This document shows, piece by piece, positions 16,478 to 25,912 of a DNA stretch of 64,000 nucleotides (its first letter is position 1; every line of letters begins with the position of its first letter). The notes beneath the pieces are model-generated. The model did no database searches. It was not told where the DNA came from and saw nothing but the letters and a program-made list of their open reading frames with translations. A program made the position numbers and the translations under genes. Location: the NCBI GenBank assembly GCA_052031065.1, contig JBPEXY010000166.1, positions 7,155 to 71,154 on the forward strand, in the 5' to 3' direction. This DNA is from JBPEXY01 sp052031065 (GTDB lineage Bacteria > Pseudomonadota > Gammaproteobacteria > Immundisolibacterales > Immundisolibacteraceae).

Positions 16478-17863
16478 ATGAACGTAATGAACCGATTTAC
16501 CCGCAAACTCATCAGGTCAGGCCTCACCGGTCTGACTGTCCTCGCCTTATCTACCTCCATCAGCCACGCGCTTGGCGAGCCGGAAAAAGAAGACCTCAAG
16601 TTCGGCTTCATCAAGCTCACCGATATGGCCCCCCTGGCCATCGCCTATGAAAAAGGCTACTTTGAGGACGAAGGCCTGTACGTCACCCTCGAAGCCCAGG
16701 CCAACTGGAAGGTACTGCTTGACGGGGTTATCGATGGCCAGTTAGATGGCGCTCATATGCTCGCCGGCCAGCCGCTGGCCGCCACCATCGGTTTTGGTAC
16801 CAAAGCGCACATCATCACGCCTTTCAGCATGGACCTGAACGGCAACGGCATCACTGTCTCCAATCACATCTGGGAACAAATGAAGCCCCACGTGCCAAAA
16901 CAGAGCGACGGCAAACCGGTACACCCCATTAAAGCTGACTACCTCAAGCCCGTGGTTGAGAATTATCGTAATGAAGGTAAACCCTTCAAAATGGGTATGG
17001 TGTTCCCGGTATCCACCCATAACTACGAACTGCGGTACTGGCTCGCCGCCGGCGGTATTCACCCTGGTTACTATGCGCCTGCCAAGGGTGACATCAGTGG
17101 CCAGCTGGAAGCAGACGTCCTGTTATCCGTGACGCCGCCCCCACAAATGCCAGCCACCATGGAAGCCGGCACTATCTACGGCTACTGCGTGGGTGAACCC
17201 TGGAACCAGCAGGCGGTATTCAAAGGCATCGGTGTACCAGTGATTACCGATTACGAAATCTGGAAGGACAACCCAGAGAAAGTCTTCGGCATCACCAAGG
17301 AATTTGCAGAACAATATCCCAACACCACCGCCCGCCTGGTTAAAGCACTGATTCGCGCAGCCTACTGGCTGGATGAGAACGACAACGCCAACCGGCCCGA
17401 AGCGGTCAAGTACCTGAGCCAATCTAACTATGTCGGTGCCGACTACGACGTCATTGCCAACAGCATGACCGGCACCTTCGAGTACGAAAAAGGCGACAAG
17501 CGTTCAGTACCCGACTTCAACGTGTTTTTTCGCTACCACGCCACCTACCCCTACTACAGTGACGCCATCTGGTATCTCACACAGATGCGCCGCTGGGGTC
17601 AGATCGCCGAACAGAAGAGTGACCAGTGGTACATAGATACCGCCAAATCGGTCTATCGCCCTGACCTCTACGCCATGGCCGCCAAGGCATTAATTGAAGA
17701 GGGCACCTTCAAGGCATCTGATTTCCCGGATTTTGCGACCGAGACTGGCTTTAAACCGCCGCAAACCGAGTTTATCGATGAGATCACCTACGACGGCACT
17801 AAACCCAATGCATATCTGGAGAACTTCCCGCTTGGGTTGAAGGGCGACGAAACGCCGCGGTAG
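16478..17863 (+). CDS. Nitrate/bicarbonate-type ABC transporter substrate-binding protein (NrtA/CmpA/NasF family)
   Basis: 461-residue periplasmic binding protein. Signal peptide about 1-30 ([18 protein letters not shown]). Family sequence starts at [28 protein letters not shown] and includes [34 protein letters not shown] and the [19 protein letters not shown] stretch. NrtA and CmpA relatives bind nitrate/nitrite or bicarbonate. The sigma-54 promoter favours nitrogen control and so nitrate/nitrite. ATG 16478 has AAGGA seven bases upstream; the frame can be extended to 16310, but that ATG coincides with the predicted transcription start. Confidence 0.85.
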   Translation: MNVMNRFTRKLIRSGLTGLTVLALSTSISHALGEPEKEDLKFGFIKLTDMAPLAIAYEKGYFEDEGLYVTLEAQANWKVLLDGVIDGQLDGAHMLAGQPLAATIGFGTKAHIITPFSMDLNGNGITVSNHIWEQMKPHVPKQSDGKPVHPIKADYLKPVVENYRNEGKPFKMGMVFPVSTHNYELRYWLAAGGIHPGYYAPAKGDISGQLEADVLLSVTPPPQMPATMEAGTIYGYCVGEPWNQQAVFKGIGVPVITDYEIWKDNPEKVFGITKEFAEQYPNTTARLVKALIRAAYWLDENDNANRPEAVKYLSQSNYVGADYDVIANSMTGTFEYEKGDKRSVPDFNVFFRYHATYPYYSDAIWYLTQMRRWGQIAEQKSDQWYIDTAKSVYRPDLYAMAAKALIEEGTFKASDFPDFATETGFKPPQTEFIDEITYDGTKPNAYLENFPLGLKGDETPR

Positions 17864-17872
17864 CCCGAATCA

Positions 17873-17918
17873 TTCTGCCGCTCACCCCTGCGCACTCAAC
17901 GAGGGGCGAGCGGCAGAA
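17873..17918 (+). other. Intercistronic stem-loop between binding-protein and permease genes
   Basis: TTCTGCCGCTC pairs perfectly with GAGCGGCAGAA, and inside it CCCCT pairs with AGGGG around a 12-base loop. No T-run follows. Such hairpins after a binding-protein gene commonly protect the upstream mRNA, so it may raise the ratio of binding protein to membrane parts. Confidence 0.7.
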
Positions 17919-17954
17919 CAACAGAGTAACGACTCTCAACCCTGAATACGAACA

Positions 17955-18980
17955 ATGACTTTCTCAAACCAGAAAACATTTAATCTCGGTGCCTGGAACC
18001 GCCTGCTAGCATACCTTTCCGGGGACCAGGCAAACGCCCCCCTGAGTCGACTGGCACAAACGGCCCTGGTGCCGATAGCTGCTATTCTGGTATTCCTGAT
18101 GTTATGGGCTGGGGGTGCCAGGAAAGTGGAGACTTCACTCGGTCAATTGCCAGGCCCGGCCAAAGTCTGGGAACAGACCCTTAGCCTCTACGACGAGCAC
18201 CTTCAGGAACGCGAGAAAGAGACCGCGTTCTACGAACGCTTACAGAAACGCCTCGACAAGGCCGTTGCCGCCGGTAAGCCTCAGGAAACTCTGGACAAAA
18301 TTCAGGCTCGACGCTACACCGGCGCGCCAACCTTTTTCAATCAGATCATCACCAGCCTTATCACCGTTACGACAGGGTTTTTACTCGGCACCATTCTCGC
18401 GGTGCCAGTCGGTATTCTTTGTGGCATGAGCCCCACCATGTACCGTGCAATGAACCCCATCATCCAGCTGTTCAAGCCCGTCTCACCATTGGCCTGGCTG
18501 CCGCTGGTGACGATGGTGGTGTCCGCCGTCTACGTCACCAACGACCCAATGTTTCAGAAATCATTTCTGACTTCCGCCATCACCGTTACCCTCTGCTGCC
18601 TGTGGCCAACGGTGATCAACACCACGGTGGGAGTTTCGAGCGTTAGTCAGGACTTGCTCAACGTTAGCCGCGTATTGCGTCTGAACTGGTTTACCAAAAC
18701 CGTAAAAATTGTTTTACCGTCAGCCATACCGATGATCTTTACTGGTCTGCGCCTGTCATTGGGAATTGGCTGGATGGTGTTGATTGCCGCAGAGATGTTG
18801 GCGCAGAACCCGGGACTCGGCAAATTCGTCTGGGACGAGTTCCAGAATGGTAGCTCCAATTCACTCGCACGCATCATGGTTGCGGTACTGGTGATTGGAC
18901 TCATCGGTTTTGCACTGGATCGTGGCATGTTGATGCTGCAGCGCAAAGTGAGCTGGGACAAAAACGCGGTGCTACGCTGA
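17955..18980 (+). CDS. Nitrate-type ABC transporter permease (NrtB family)
   Basis: 341-residue inner-membrane permease. After the first membrane segment (about 35-55) comes a charged helical stretch (80-115, QEREKETAFYERLQKRLDKA) not usual in shorter relatives. The BPD_transp_1 core follows from about residue 135, with the coupling region AAEMLAQNPGLGKFVWDEF. NrtB, CmpB and SsuC are relatives; the company of an NrtA-like protein and an NrtD-like ATPase supports the nitrate group. Confidence 0.85.
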   Translation: MTFSNQKTFNLGAWNRLLAYLSGDQANAPLSRLAQTALVPIAAILVFLMLWAGGARKVETSLGQLPGPAKVWEQTLSLYDEHLQEREKETAFYERLQKRLDKAVAAGKPQETLDKIQARRYTGAPTFFNQIITSLITVTTGFLLGTILAVPVGILCGMSPTMYRAMNPIIQLFKPVSPLAWLPLVTMVVSAVYVTNDPMFQKSFLTSAITVTLCCLWPTVINTTVGVSSVSQDLLNVSRVLRLNWFTKTVKIVLPSAIPMIFTGLRLSLGIGWMVLIAAEMLAQNPGLGKFVWDEFQNGSSNSLARIMVAVLVIGLIGFALDRGMLMLQRKVSWDKNAVLR

Positions 18981-19002
18981 ACACTGGCAAGGAGGCCACA
19001 TC

Positions 19003-19896
19003 ATGAAATCACACCTGAATATCGATCATGTCAGCATCACCTTTCCCACCGACAAGGGACCGCTAAACGTCCTTAACGGAGTCAACCTGCAGGTTCAACA
19101 GAGCGAGTTCATCTCTTTGATCGGCCACTCCGGTTGTGGCAAGTCTACTGTACTCAATATCGTTGCCGGCCTGGTGCAGGCTACTGAAGGTGGAGTAGTA
19201 CTCGAGGGCCATGAAGTGACCGAACCCGGCCCAGATCGTGCCGTGGTGTTCCAGAATCACTCGCTACTGCCCTGGCTAAGCGCATACGATAACGTACGTC
19301 TGGCGGTTGATCAGGTATTCAGGAAAAAGCGCTCGGCAAAGGAGCGCGACGAGTGGACACGCCATAACCTGGAACTGGTGCACATGTCCCACGCTTTGGA
19401 CCGCAAACCAGATGAGATCTCCGGCGGCATGAAACAGCGCGTCGGTATCGCGCGGGCACTTGCCATGGAACCCAAGGTGCTGCTGATGGATGAACCGTTT
19501 GGTGCACTGGACGCGCTGACCCGTGCACACATGCAGGACTCACTGATGGAGATCCACGCTCGCCTCAATAACACCGTGATTATGATCACCCACGACGTTG
19601 ATGAAGCTGTGTTGCTATCAGACCGGATCGTGATGATGACCAACGGACCTTCGGCCAGCATTGGCGAAATACTTGACGTCGACCTTGAGCGTCCGCGCGA
19701 CCGCCTGAGGCTGGCCGAAGACCCCACCTACAATAGTTATCGGGCGGAGGTGGTCAAGTTCCTACACGAGCGCCACCAGAACCCGGCCAAAGTTCAGGAA
19801 GTAAAGCCTCAACCTGCGGAAGCCAGAGACGTCTCTACAACCTCAGACACGAATATTTCGACATCTCCAGCCGATAGCTGGAGAAACGCGAGCTAA
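19003..19896 (+). CDS. Nitrate-type ABC transporter ATP-binding protein (NrtD/NasD type)
   Basis: 297-residue ATPase with Walker A GHSGCGKST (about 42-50), Q-loop VVFQNHSLLPWL, signature ISGGMKQRVG, Walker B VLLMDEPFGALD and switch histidine in MITHDVDEA. It has no NrtA-like regulatory domain (unlike NrtC). The last 40 residues are a low-complexity Ser/Thr tail. AAGGAGG is 9 bases before the ATG. A hairpin (CTCCAGC/GCTGGAG, 19865-19883) sits inside the end of the gene. No nitrate or nitrite reductase gene is nearby. Confidence 0.88.
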   Translation: MKSHLNIDHVSITFPTDKGPLNVLNGVNLQVQQSEFISLIGHSGCGKSTVLNIVAGLVQATEGGVVLEGHEVTEPGPDRAVVFQNHSLLPWLSAYDNVRLAVDQVFRKKRSAKERDEWTRHNLELVHMSHALDRKPDEISGGMKQRVGIARALAMEPKVLLMDEPFGALDALTRAHMQDSLMEIHARLNNTVIMITHDVDEAVLLSDRIVMMTNGPSASIGEILDVDLERPRDRLRLAEDPTYNSYRAEVVKFLHERHQNPAKVQEVKPQPAEARDVSTTSDTNISTSPADSWRNAS

Positions 19897-19977
19897 TGCA
19901 CGCTATCCACCCATTCTTCCGACGGTGCCTGAATCATTGAAGGTAATGACGCTTGAAAATCCTACAGCAACGGGTTG

Positions 19978-21294
19978 TTAGCCAGCGCCGCCGCTGGCAC
20001 GCACCGGTTCAGCGATCACCCGTTCGGGGGGGAACCGGAGTTCAAAGCGGCTGCCCCGGCCCACCTCACTGGTAAGGGTAAACTCGGCATCGTGAATATT
20101 GGCGATGTGTTTGACAATCGCCAGCCCGAGCCCGGTGCCACCGGTTTCGCGCGAGCGATCCACATCAACACGGTAAAACCGTTCGGTGAGGCGATGGAGA
20201 TGTTCCCGGGGAATCCCCGGACCATCATCAACCACCGCAAGCAGTCCACTACCATCATTCTGCAATACCCAGCTTAGAGTAATATGACTGCCGTCCGGGG
20301 TGTGCTGGACCGCGTTGTAAAGTAGATTGGCCACGGCGCTGTGCAACTCTTTTTCTGACCCAAGCAATCGGGCATCCTGTTCTATTGCGAGAACAATCTG
20401 ATGCTCCCGTTCTCCACTCAGCCGCTTACCGGCTTCACGGATCTCCTCGAGTAGCTTAGACACATCGACAGGGTCATGCTGTGGGAGGTGACGCTCGCCC
20501 TCCAATGCCGCCAGGGAAAGCATATCGGCAATGATCTGCTGCATTCTTGACGCCTGTTGGCGCATCTGTCGGAATGGCTGCTGCCAGCCTTTGGGGATCT
20601 GCTCGTCCGACTCTGCCATCGACTCCAGATAACCGCTGATCACTGTCAACGGGGTGCGCAGTTCATGGGACGCATTAGCAACGAAATCCTGGCGTACCCG
20701 CTCCAGGTGACGTAGATGGGTCACATCCCTCACTACCAGCAGAGAGCGCTGTCCGCGATCCTTTACCTTGATGATCTCCAGCACCTCGTGAGCCTGCTGG
20801 TGTGCCGGCAGTTCGATCATGTCGACCGTCGAGTCAGTATCAAACAGCGCGACGAACTGGGGGGAGCGCACTACATTGACGATCCGCTGACCCAGGTCTC
20901 TGGATTGCAGTCCCAGCATTCTGCCAGCAGGTGCGTTAAACCACTCGATATTCCCTGACCGGTCGAGTGACACTACCCCATCTGGCAGCGAGGCGCTTGA
21001 CTCTTCGAACCGGCGGATGCGTTGTTCCAGCAGCCGTTCACGCCTGTCCGCTTCCCTGACCATTCGATAGTACTGGTCATAAACAGCACCGATAAAGCCG
21101 CGCGGTTCTATCGCATGGGGGTCTTCGGGGTGATCAAGCAATTGTGAGAGCCGGCGAAACTGCCAGAGTTGCCAGAGGAGATAGCCGATCAGGGGTACCT
21201 CACCAGGGCACCACTGCAATCTCTCCAATAGCACCGCAGCAAGCAACACACTGACGATCAGACCAATTTCTGAATACCAGCGCTGATAGTGCAA
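19978..21294 (-). CDS. phoR: Phosphate regulon sensor histidine kinase
   Basis: 438-residue membrane kinase that phosphorylates PhoB in low phosphate. Two hydrophobic stretches lie near the N-terminus (about 9-45), then a PAS domain (about 98-195, LPDGVVSLDRSGNIEWFNAPA). The phosphorylation site is H210 in NASHELRTPL. ATP-binding boxes follow: NLLYNAVQHTP, DDGPGIPREHLHRLTERFYRVD and GGTGLGLAIVKHI. It lies 12 bases after phoB on the minus strand. Confidence 0.93.
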   Translation of the reverse strand: MHYQRWYSEIGLIVSVLLAAVLLERLQWCPGEVPLIGYLLWQLWQFRRLSQLLDHPEDPHAIEPRGFIGAVYDQYYRMVREADRRERLLEQRIRRFEESSASLPDGVVSLDRSGNIEWFNAPAGRMLGLQSRDLGQRIVNVVRSPQFVALFDTDSTVDMIELPAHQQAHEVLEIIKVKDRGQRSLLVVRDVTHLRHLERVRQDFVANASHELRTPLTVISGYLESMAESDEQIPKGWQQPFRQMRQQASRMQQIIADMLSLAALEGERHLPQHDPVDVSKLLEEIREAGKRLSGEREHQIVLAIEQDARLLGSEKELHSAVANLLYNAVQHTPDGSHITLSWVLQNDGSGLLAVVDDGPGIPREHLHRLTERFYRVDVDRSRETGGTGLGLAIVKHIANIHDAEFTLTSEVGRGSRFELRFPPERVIAEPVRASGGAG

Positions 21295-21306
21295 GGGAGG
21301 TGGGTC

Positions 21307-21996
21307 TCAGGAGCGGGTGGAAAAGCGATATCCCACACCACGCACCGTCTGTACGAGACGATCATAAGAAAACGGACTCAATGCTTCGCGCAACCGCCTG
21401 ATATGCACATCCACCGTCCGCTCCTCAATATAGACACTCTGGCCCCAGACCTGATCGATCAGGTCACCACGACTATAGACCCGTTCGGCATGGGAGAGAA
21501 AAAACTGTAACAGTTTGTATTCGGTTGGACCAATGGAGAGCTCTTTCTCACCAACACTGACCCGATGGGAAACCGGGTCCAGCACCAGATCACCAACTCC
21601 GAGAGTTTCACCCACTGCCTGCGGAGCCGCTCGCCGCAACACCGCTTTAATACGACTCAACAGCTCGCGGGTGGAGAACGGCTTGCTGATGTAATCATCG
21701 ACCCCGGCATCAAGACCGGTGACCACATCATCCTCAGTACCGCGGGCTGTCAACAGAATGATCGGAATTTCCCGGGTCGCCGATTGGTCCCGCAAACGCC
21801 GCGAAAACGCCACCCCATTCTCCCCCGGCATCATCCAGTCAAGCAGGACCAGATCAGGTTTTTGCTCGGCGATGGATAACTCCGCGGTGCGCGCGTTGAC
21901 CGCCTCGGCCACCTCATACCCGGCATTACCGAGAGTAAAGGACAACATATCGCAGATCGCCTGCTCATCGTCCACAATCAGAATTTTTGCACTCAT
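21307..21996 (-). CDS. phoB: Phosphate regulon response regulator
   Basis: 229-residue OmpR-family regulator. The receiver has acidic residues D9/D10, the phosphoacceptor D53 in LLDWMMPGENG, and the conserved Lys in YISKPF. The C-terminal winged helix carries RTVDVHIRRLREAL and VRGVGYRFS. Its gene has an apparent PhoB promoter (22006-22039), suggesting autoregulation. That promoter would leave almost no leader before the ATG, and no Shine-Dalgarno is visible. Confidence 0.95.
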   Translation of the reverse strand: MSAKILIVDDEQAICDMLSFTLGNAGYEVAEAVNARTAELSIAEQKPDLVLLDWMMPGENGVAFSRRLRDQSATREIPIILLTARGTEDDVVTGLDAGVDDYISKPFSTRELLSRIKAVLRRAAPQAVGETLGVGDLVLDPVSHRVSVGEKELSIGPTEYKLLQFFLSHAERVYSRGDLIDQVWGQSVYIEERTVDVHIRRLREALSPFSYDRLVQTVRGVGYRFSTRS

Positions 21997-22005
21997 AACA
22001 GAGCC

Positions 22006-22039
22006 ATTATTTCAGCGCTTTGTTTCCAGAGTGTGACAA
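22006..22039 (-). promoter_or_regulatory. Putative PhoB-dependent promoter of phoB
   Basis: On the minus strand TTGTCAC, then four bases, then TGGAAAC form an 18-base Pho box. Exactly ten bases later is AATAAT, a 5/6 match to TATAAT. The predicted transcript would start about three bases before the phoB ATG. Confidence 0.62.
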
Positions 22040-22045
22040 CTTGCA

Positions 22046-22720
22046 CTACAAATTCCTGAAAAATTCGACGGTGCGTTGCCAGGCAAGCTGCGCAGAGCTG
22101 TCGTCATAAGAGCCGCGCTGGTCACAGTTGAAACCGTGATCAGCATCATAGCGAAACACCCTGGCATCAAGGCTGGCGGTACGCTTCTCAACAGCATCTA
22201 CCACTTCCGGTGGGATATGGGCATCCAGATTGCCAAAATGAAACAGAATCGGGCAGCTGATCGAATCGGCCTCATCCAGCAGGTCACCGATACCTCCGCC
22301 GTAATAGGCTACTGCACCATCGGGCTGCAGGCGGGCCGCACTCAGAAAAGTGTAGTAACCGCCCATACAGAAGCCGACCACCCCGACCTTATCGACGCCC
22401 TCTGACCGCAACCAGCTGCTTGCCGCCTGCAGATCACAGAGCGCATCCTCATCCGCCAGCTGCTGCTTGAGCCCAAATCCAGTGGCGATATCCTGTTCAC
22501 CGTAACCGAGCTCAACTGCCGGCCGCTGACGATGAAACATATCCGGCGCAACCGCCAGAAAACCACTTTCAGCCAGGCGGTCGCAGACCGAACGAATATG
22601 GCTGTTTACGCCAAATATTTCCTGGATTACCACCAGTCCGATCCGCGCATCGCCATTGGCAGGGCGCGCGCAATAAGCCCCGACACCCCCGTCAACCAAC
22701 TCCAGATTGAGTCCCGCCAT
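22046..22720 (-). CDS. Dienelactone hydrolase family protein
   Basis: 224-residue alpha/beta hydrolase. The catalytic triad is visible: C118 in GFCMGGYYTF, D166 in FGNLDAHIP and H195 in DADHGF. The oxyanion region IQEIFGVNSHIR is typical. No aromatic-degradation genes are nearby, so a general ester or lactone hydrolase role is likelier than chlorocatechol breakdown. It lies 14 bases after the pyrK-like gene and is probably the end of that operon. Confidence 0.88.
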   Translation of the reverse strand: MAGLNLELVDGGVGAYCARPANGDARIGLVVIQEIFGVNSHIRSVCDRLAESGFLAVAPDMFHRQRPAVELGYGEQDIATGFGLKQQLADEDALCDLQAASSWLRSEGVDKVGVVGFCMGGYYTFLSAARLQPDGAVAYYGGGIGDLLDEADSISCPILFHFGNLDAHIPPEVVDAVEKRTASLDARVFRYDADHGFNCDQRGSYDDSSAQLAWQRTVEFFRNL

Positions 22721-22734
22721 CTCATCCCTCCCCG

Positions 22735-23628
22735 TCAGAAAACCAGTTGGTTACCTTTAAAAACAGGCCCATCGACACAGACCCGCTTCATCACAACCTC
22801 ATCATCTTCCCGGATCGACACCACGCAGCCTGCACAGCCGCCAACCGCACAGGCCATGTACTCCTCCAGTGACAGCTGGCTCGGTAACTCAAACTCCAGC
22901 GCCAGCTCAGCCGCGGCGCGCAACATCGGCTCCGGCCCGCAGGCGAACAGCTCTACCCGTGAACGCTCCTGGGAATCAAGGTTCGTCAGCCAATGGCTGG
23001 CGAGATCGGTGATGTAACCGTCAAAACAGCCGGGATAACCCTGCGTTGAGGCCAGCCGCGCCGGCACACCCCAATCGTCGAGCAGCGGCATGGTTGCAAT
23101 GGCTGCCGAAGGCATCCCCTCAATCATGAGGGTTGACGGCTGTGGACGGAAAGGAAAAGGGACTTCCGAAGCCAGCAACACCAACGGCTGGTAATGGCGC
23201 TGGCCACGCAAAGCATCGGCGAGAAACAGCATTGGCGGCATGCCCACGCCACCGCCGAGCAACAGCGGACGCGGTCGGTCCAGATTAAGCTGAAACCCGT
23301 TGCCAACAGGACCGATGAGGCTCAACTGCTCACCGACCGCGCGGCGAGCCAGGTCGGCGGTACCGCGGCCCACACATTTAAACAACAGCTCCATCCAGCC
23401 ACGCTGACGGTCGATGCGCATAATCGACAGGGGTCGGCGCAAAGCCCAGCGCTCGCCGGTATCAATATGAACAAACTGACCAGGCAGTGCGCGGCTGACA
23501 ATCTGTTCTGCCTGCAGACGCATGACCACCTGCGCGCCGTCGAAATGGTTTACCGCCAGAATTTTGCCCGATTCAACCAGCAGGCTACCGCGCTTTGAGT
23601 CTGTCTGCTCCACCGTTGCGCCCGTCAC
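22735..23628 (-). CDS. Dihydroorotate dehydrogenase electron-transfer subunit-like protein (PyrK family)
   Basis: 297-residue FAD/[2Fe-2S] protein. The FAD-binding motif RRPLSIM, NAD-binding GGGVGMPPMLFLADAL and a C-terminal Cys cluster (ACAVGGCAGC, then VCVDGP) match PyrK. PyrK passes electrons from class 1B PyrD to NAD. The start is the GTG that overlaps the pyrC' stop (GTGA); the longer frame runs back through pyrC'. No class 1B pyrD is in the window, so the partner is unseen; another oxidoreductase role remains possible. Confidence 0.78.
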   Translation of the reverse strand: MTGATVEQTDSKRGSLLVESGKILAVNHFDGAQVVMRLQAEQIVSRALPGQFVHIDTGERWALRRPLSIMRIDRQRGWMELLFKCVGRGTADLARRAVGEQLSLIGPVGNGFQLNLDRPRPLLLGGGVGMPPMLFLADALRGQRHYQPLVLLASEVPFPFRPQPSTLMIEGMPSAAIATMPLLDDWGVPARLASTQGYPGCFDGYITDLASHWLTNLDSQERSRVELFACGPEPMLRAAAELALEFELPSQLSLEEYMACAVGGCAGCVVSIREDDEVVMKRVCVDGPVFKGNQLVF

Positions 23629-24938
23629 TGCGGCCGGTAACAGGGGAACTCGGCCGTGCCGTCGACCAGCCGATAGACCAGCTCGCCGCCGACCAGCGTG
23701 TGGGTCACCCTGCCTTTCAACCGTCGACCACCGAAGGGGGTATTCTGGCCGCTGCTCTGCCAAACTTCAGGGTCGAGCCGCCACTCCAACGTCGGATCAA
23801 CAATGCAGAGATCCGCATCGCCACCTTCAACAATCTGACCACGTGAACCGGCCAGCAGTGCAGCAGGTGCGGAGGTCACTGTGGCAATGGCGCGCATCAG
23901 CGGCAACCGCCGCCCGCGCACCAGCTCCAGCAGCAGCGGCAACAGGCTCTCCAGTCCGGCAATGCCTGGTTCACTTTCAGCAAACGGCATCAACTCGGCA
24001 TCGACAGTTTTTGGGGCATGATCACTGCAGATCACGTCCACCACCGATTCTCGCACCGCTTTACACAGGCCATTACGGTCCTGCGCACTGCGCAGAGGTG
24101 GACGCAAATGGTAATCGACATCGTAGCTGATGATATCTTCGTCACACAGCAGCAGATGATGAATGGCAACATCGGCGGTTAACGGCAGCCCCTGCTTTTT
24201 GGCTGCCGCAATCAGGGCTACTGCCTGCTCCGACGAAATGCCAGCCAGGTGTACACGTGCGCCGGTAAGTCGTGCCAGTGCAATCTCCCGGCCCACTGCG
24301 ATCTCTTCAGCTGCGGAGGGAATCCCGGTCAGACCCAGTCGCAGGCTGGCTTCACCTTCATGCAGACACCCCCCGGCGAGTCCCGGCGCCTCACAGTGAG
24401 CAACCACGGGGAGATTAAAATTGGCGGCATAATCGAGCGCGTTGCGCATCATCTGCACACCGACGGCATGACGCCCATTGCCGAGAAGCTGGCATCCTGC
24501 ATCTCGCAACGCGCCCATTTCACTGAGCTGCTCGCCGAGCAGACCACGGGTCAACGCCCCCTTCGGGATCACCCGACTGAGCCCCAGATTTTCACTGTGT
24601 TGAAGCAACCGATGAGCGGCAGAGGAGTTATCGATCAGCGTACCGGATTCCGGCGCAGCGACCAGAGTGGTGATACCGCCAGCAACCGCCGCCTGTAGCT
24701 CACTTGGCATAACCAGGCTCTGCTCAGCCTGGCTGTGGCGCAGCCGTGCGCGCAGATCGATCAACCCCGGCAGTACCCACTGCTCTGCGGCGTCGATTCG
24801 AATCGCCGTTTTAAAGCCCCGCGGCACCCGGTCTATAGCCACGATACGCCCATCATTGATGGCGATATCAGCAATCCGGTCTGTACCACTGTCCGGATCG
24901 AGCAACCGCCCGCCGCTGATGAGATAACGGGTTGCCAT
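23625..24938 (-). CDS. pyrC': Dihydroorotase homologue lacking metal site (PyrC')
   Basis: 437-residue amidohydrolase-fold protein of the class I dihydroorotase family. In active enzymes the motif after GLID is HxH; here it reads PGLIDLRARLRHS, with Arg at positions 63 and 65, so two zinc ligands are lost. Other regions (VVAHCEAP, ADVAIHHLLL, VICSDHAPKT) remain. In Pseudomonas the equivalent inactive PyrC' is needed to assemble aspartate carbamoyltransferase, and the gene follows pyrB here with a 1-base overlap. A true dihydroorotase must be encoded elsewhere. Confidence 0.88.
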   Translation of the reverse strand: MATRYLISGGRLLDPDSGTDRIADIAINDGRIVAIDRVPRGFKTAIRIDAAEQWVLPGLIDLRARLRHSQAEQSLVMPSELQAAVAGGITTLVAAPESGTLIDNSSAAHRLLQHSENLGLSRVIPKGALTRGLLGEQLSEMGALRDAGCQLLGNGRHAVGVQMMRNALDYAANFNLPVVAHCEAPGLAGGCLHEGEASLRLGLTGIPSAAEEIAVGREIALARLTGARVHLAGISSEQAVALIAAAKKQGLPLTADVAIHHLLLCDEDIISYDVDYHLRPPLRSAQDRNGLCKAVRESVVDVICSDHAPKTVDAELMPFAESEPGIAGLESLLPLLLELVRGRRLPLMRAIATVTSAPAALLAGSRGQIVEGGDADLCIVDPTLEWRLDPEVWQSSGQNTPFGGRRLKGRVTHTLVGGELVYRLVDGTAEFPCYRPQ

Positions 24939-25912
24939 CAGCCGTTCACCGTCCAGGCCCGGCCGAGGACCAGACTCATTGCCGCCATGCGCACCGCAAT
25001 GCCATTGGTAACCTGATCGAGGATCACACTACGTTCGTCATCCATCAGATCGGAATCGATCTCCACCCCCCGATTAACCGGGCCGGGATGCATCACAATG
25101 GCATTCTCTGCAGCCCAGTCAAGGCGCTTTCTGGTTAAACCGTAATGGTGGAAATACTCTCTATTGGAGGGCAACAGACCGCCCTCCATGCGCTCACGCT
25201 GCATCCGCAAACCCATCACCACATCGACCCCGGCAAGGCCGGCGCGCAGATCACGGTGTATAGTGCAGCCCAGAGCCGCAAACCGGTCAGGGACCAGGCT
25301 CTGCGGCCCAATCAGATTTATCTGCGCTGCGCCAAGCGCGCGCAGGGCATGAATTTGAGACCGCGCCACCCGTGAATGGAGCAGATCACCAACGATGGCA
25401 ACCCGAAGTCCCTCAACATCACCCTTCTTCTGGCGGATGGTGTACATATCCAGCAACGCCTGAGTTGGGTGTGCGTGGCAGCCATCACCGGCATTGACCA
25501 CACTGACGTTGGGGGCGACATGTTCGGCGATCAGATGGGCAGCACCACTTTGGGCATGACGCACCACAAACATATCCGCCTGCATCGCCTGCAGCGTCTC
25601 CACTGTATCGAACAGACTCTCCCCCTTGCTGGTCGCCGAACTGGCAACAGAAACCACGGTAACGTCGGCGGAAAGGCGGTTGGCAGCAATCTCAAAGGTG
25701 GTGCGGGTGCGGGTGGAGGGCTCAAAAAAAAGCAGAACAATGGTTTTGCCGCGCAATACCGGCAGTTTTCTCACCCCCTGGGTTTCGGTAAGCGAATCGG
25801 CCAGCTCAAATATGCGCTGGTAACTCTGTCGGCTCAGTCCCTCTGTGGTCAGCAGGTGACGCAGTTCGCCAGTATCGCTGTACTGTAGCTGAGCAGTCGT
25901 CTGGACACTCAC
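24938..25912 (-). CDS. pyrB: Aspartate carbamoyltransferase catalytic chain
   Basis: 324-residue enzyme of pyrimidine synthesis joining carbamoyl phosphate and aspartate. The carbamoyl-phosphate motif [20 protein letters not shown] and [10 protein letters not shown] are intact. No regulatory chain (pyrI) is present; as in Pseudomonas, the partner is probably PyrC'. It overlaps pyrR by four bases and pyrC' by one. Confidence 0.95.
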   Translation of the reverse strand: MSVQTTAQLQYSDTGELRHLLTTEGLSRQSYQRIFELADSLTETQGVRKLPVLRGKTIVLLFFEPSTRTRTTFEIAANRLSADVTVVSVASSATSKGESLFDTVETLQAMQADMFVVRHAQSGAAHLIAEHVAPNVSVVNAGDGCHAHPTQALLDMYTIRQKKGDVEGLRVAIVGDLLHSRVARSQIHALRALGAAQINLIGPQSLVPDRFAALGCTIHRDLRAGLAGVDVVMGLRMQRERMEGGLLPSNREYFHHYGLTRKRLDWAAENAIVMHPGPVNRGVEIDSDLMDDERSVILDQVTNGIAVRMAAMSLVLGRAWTVNG

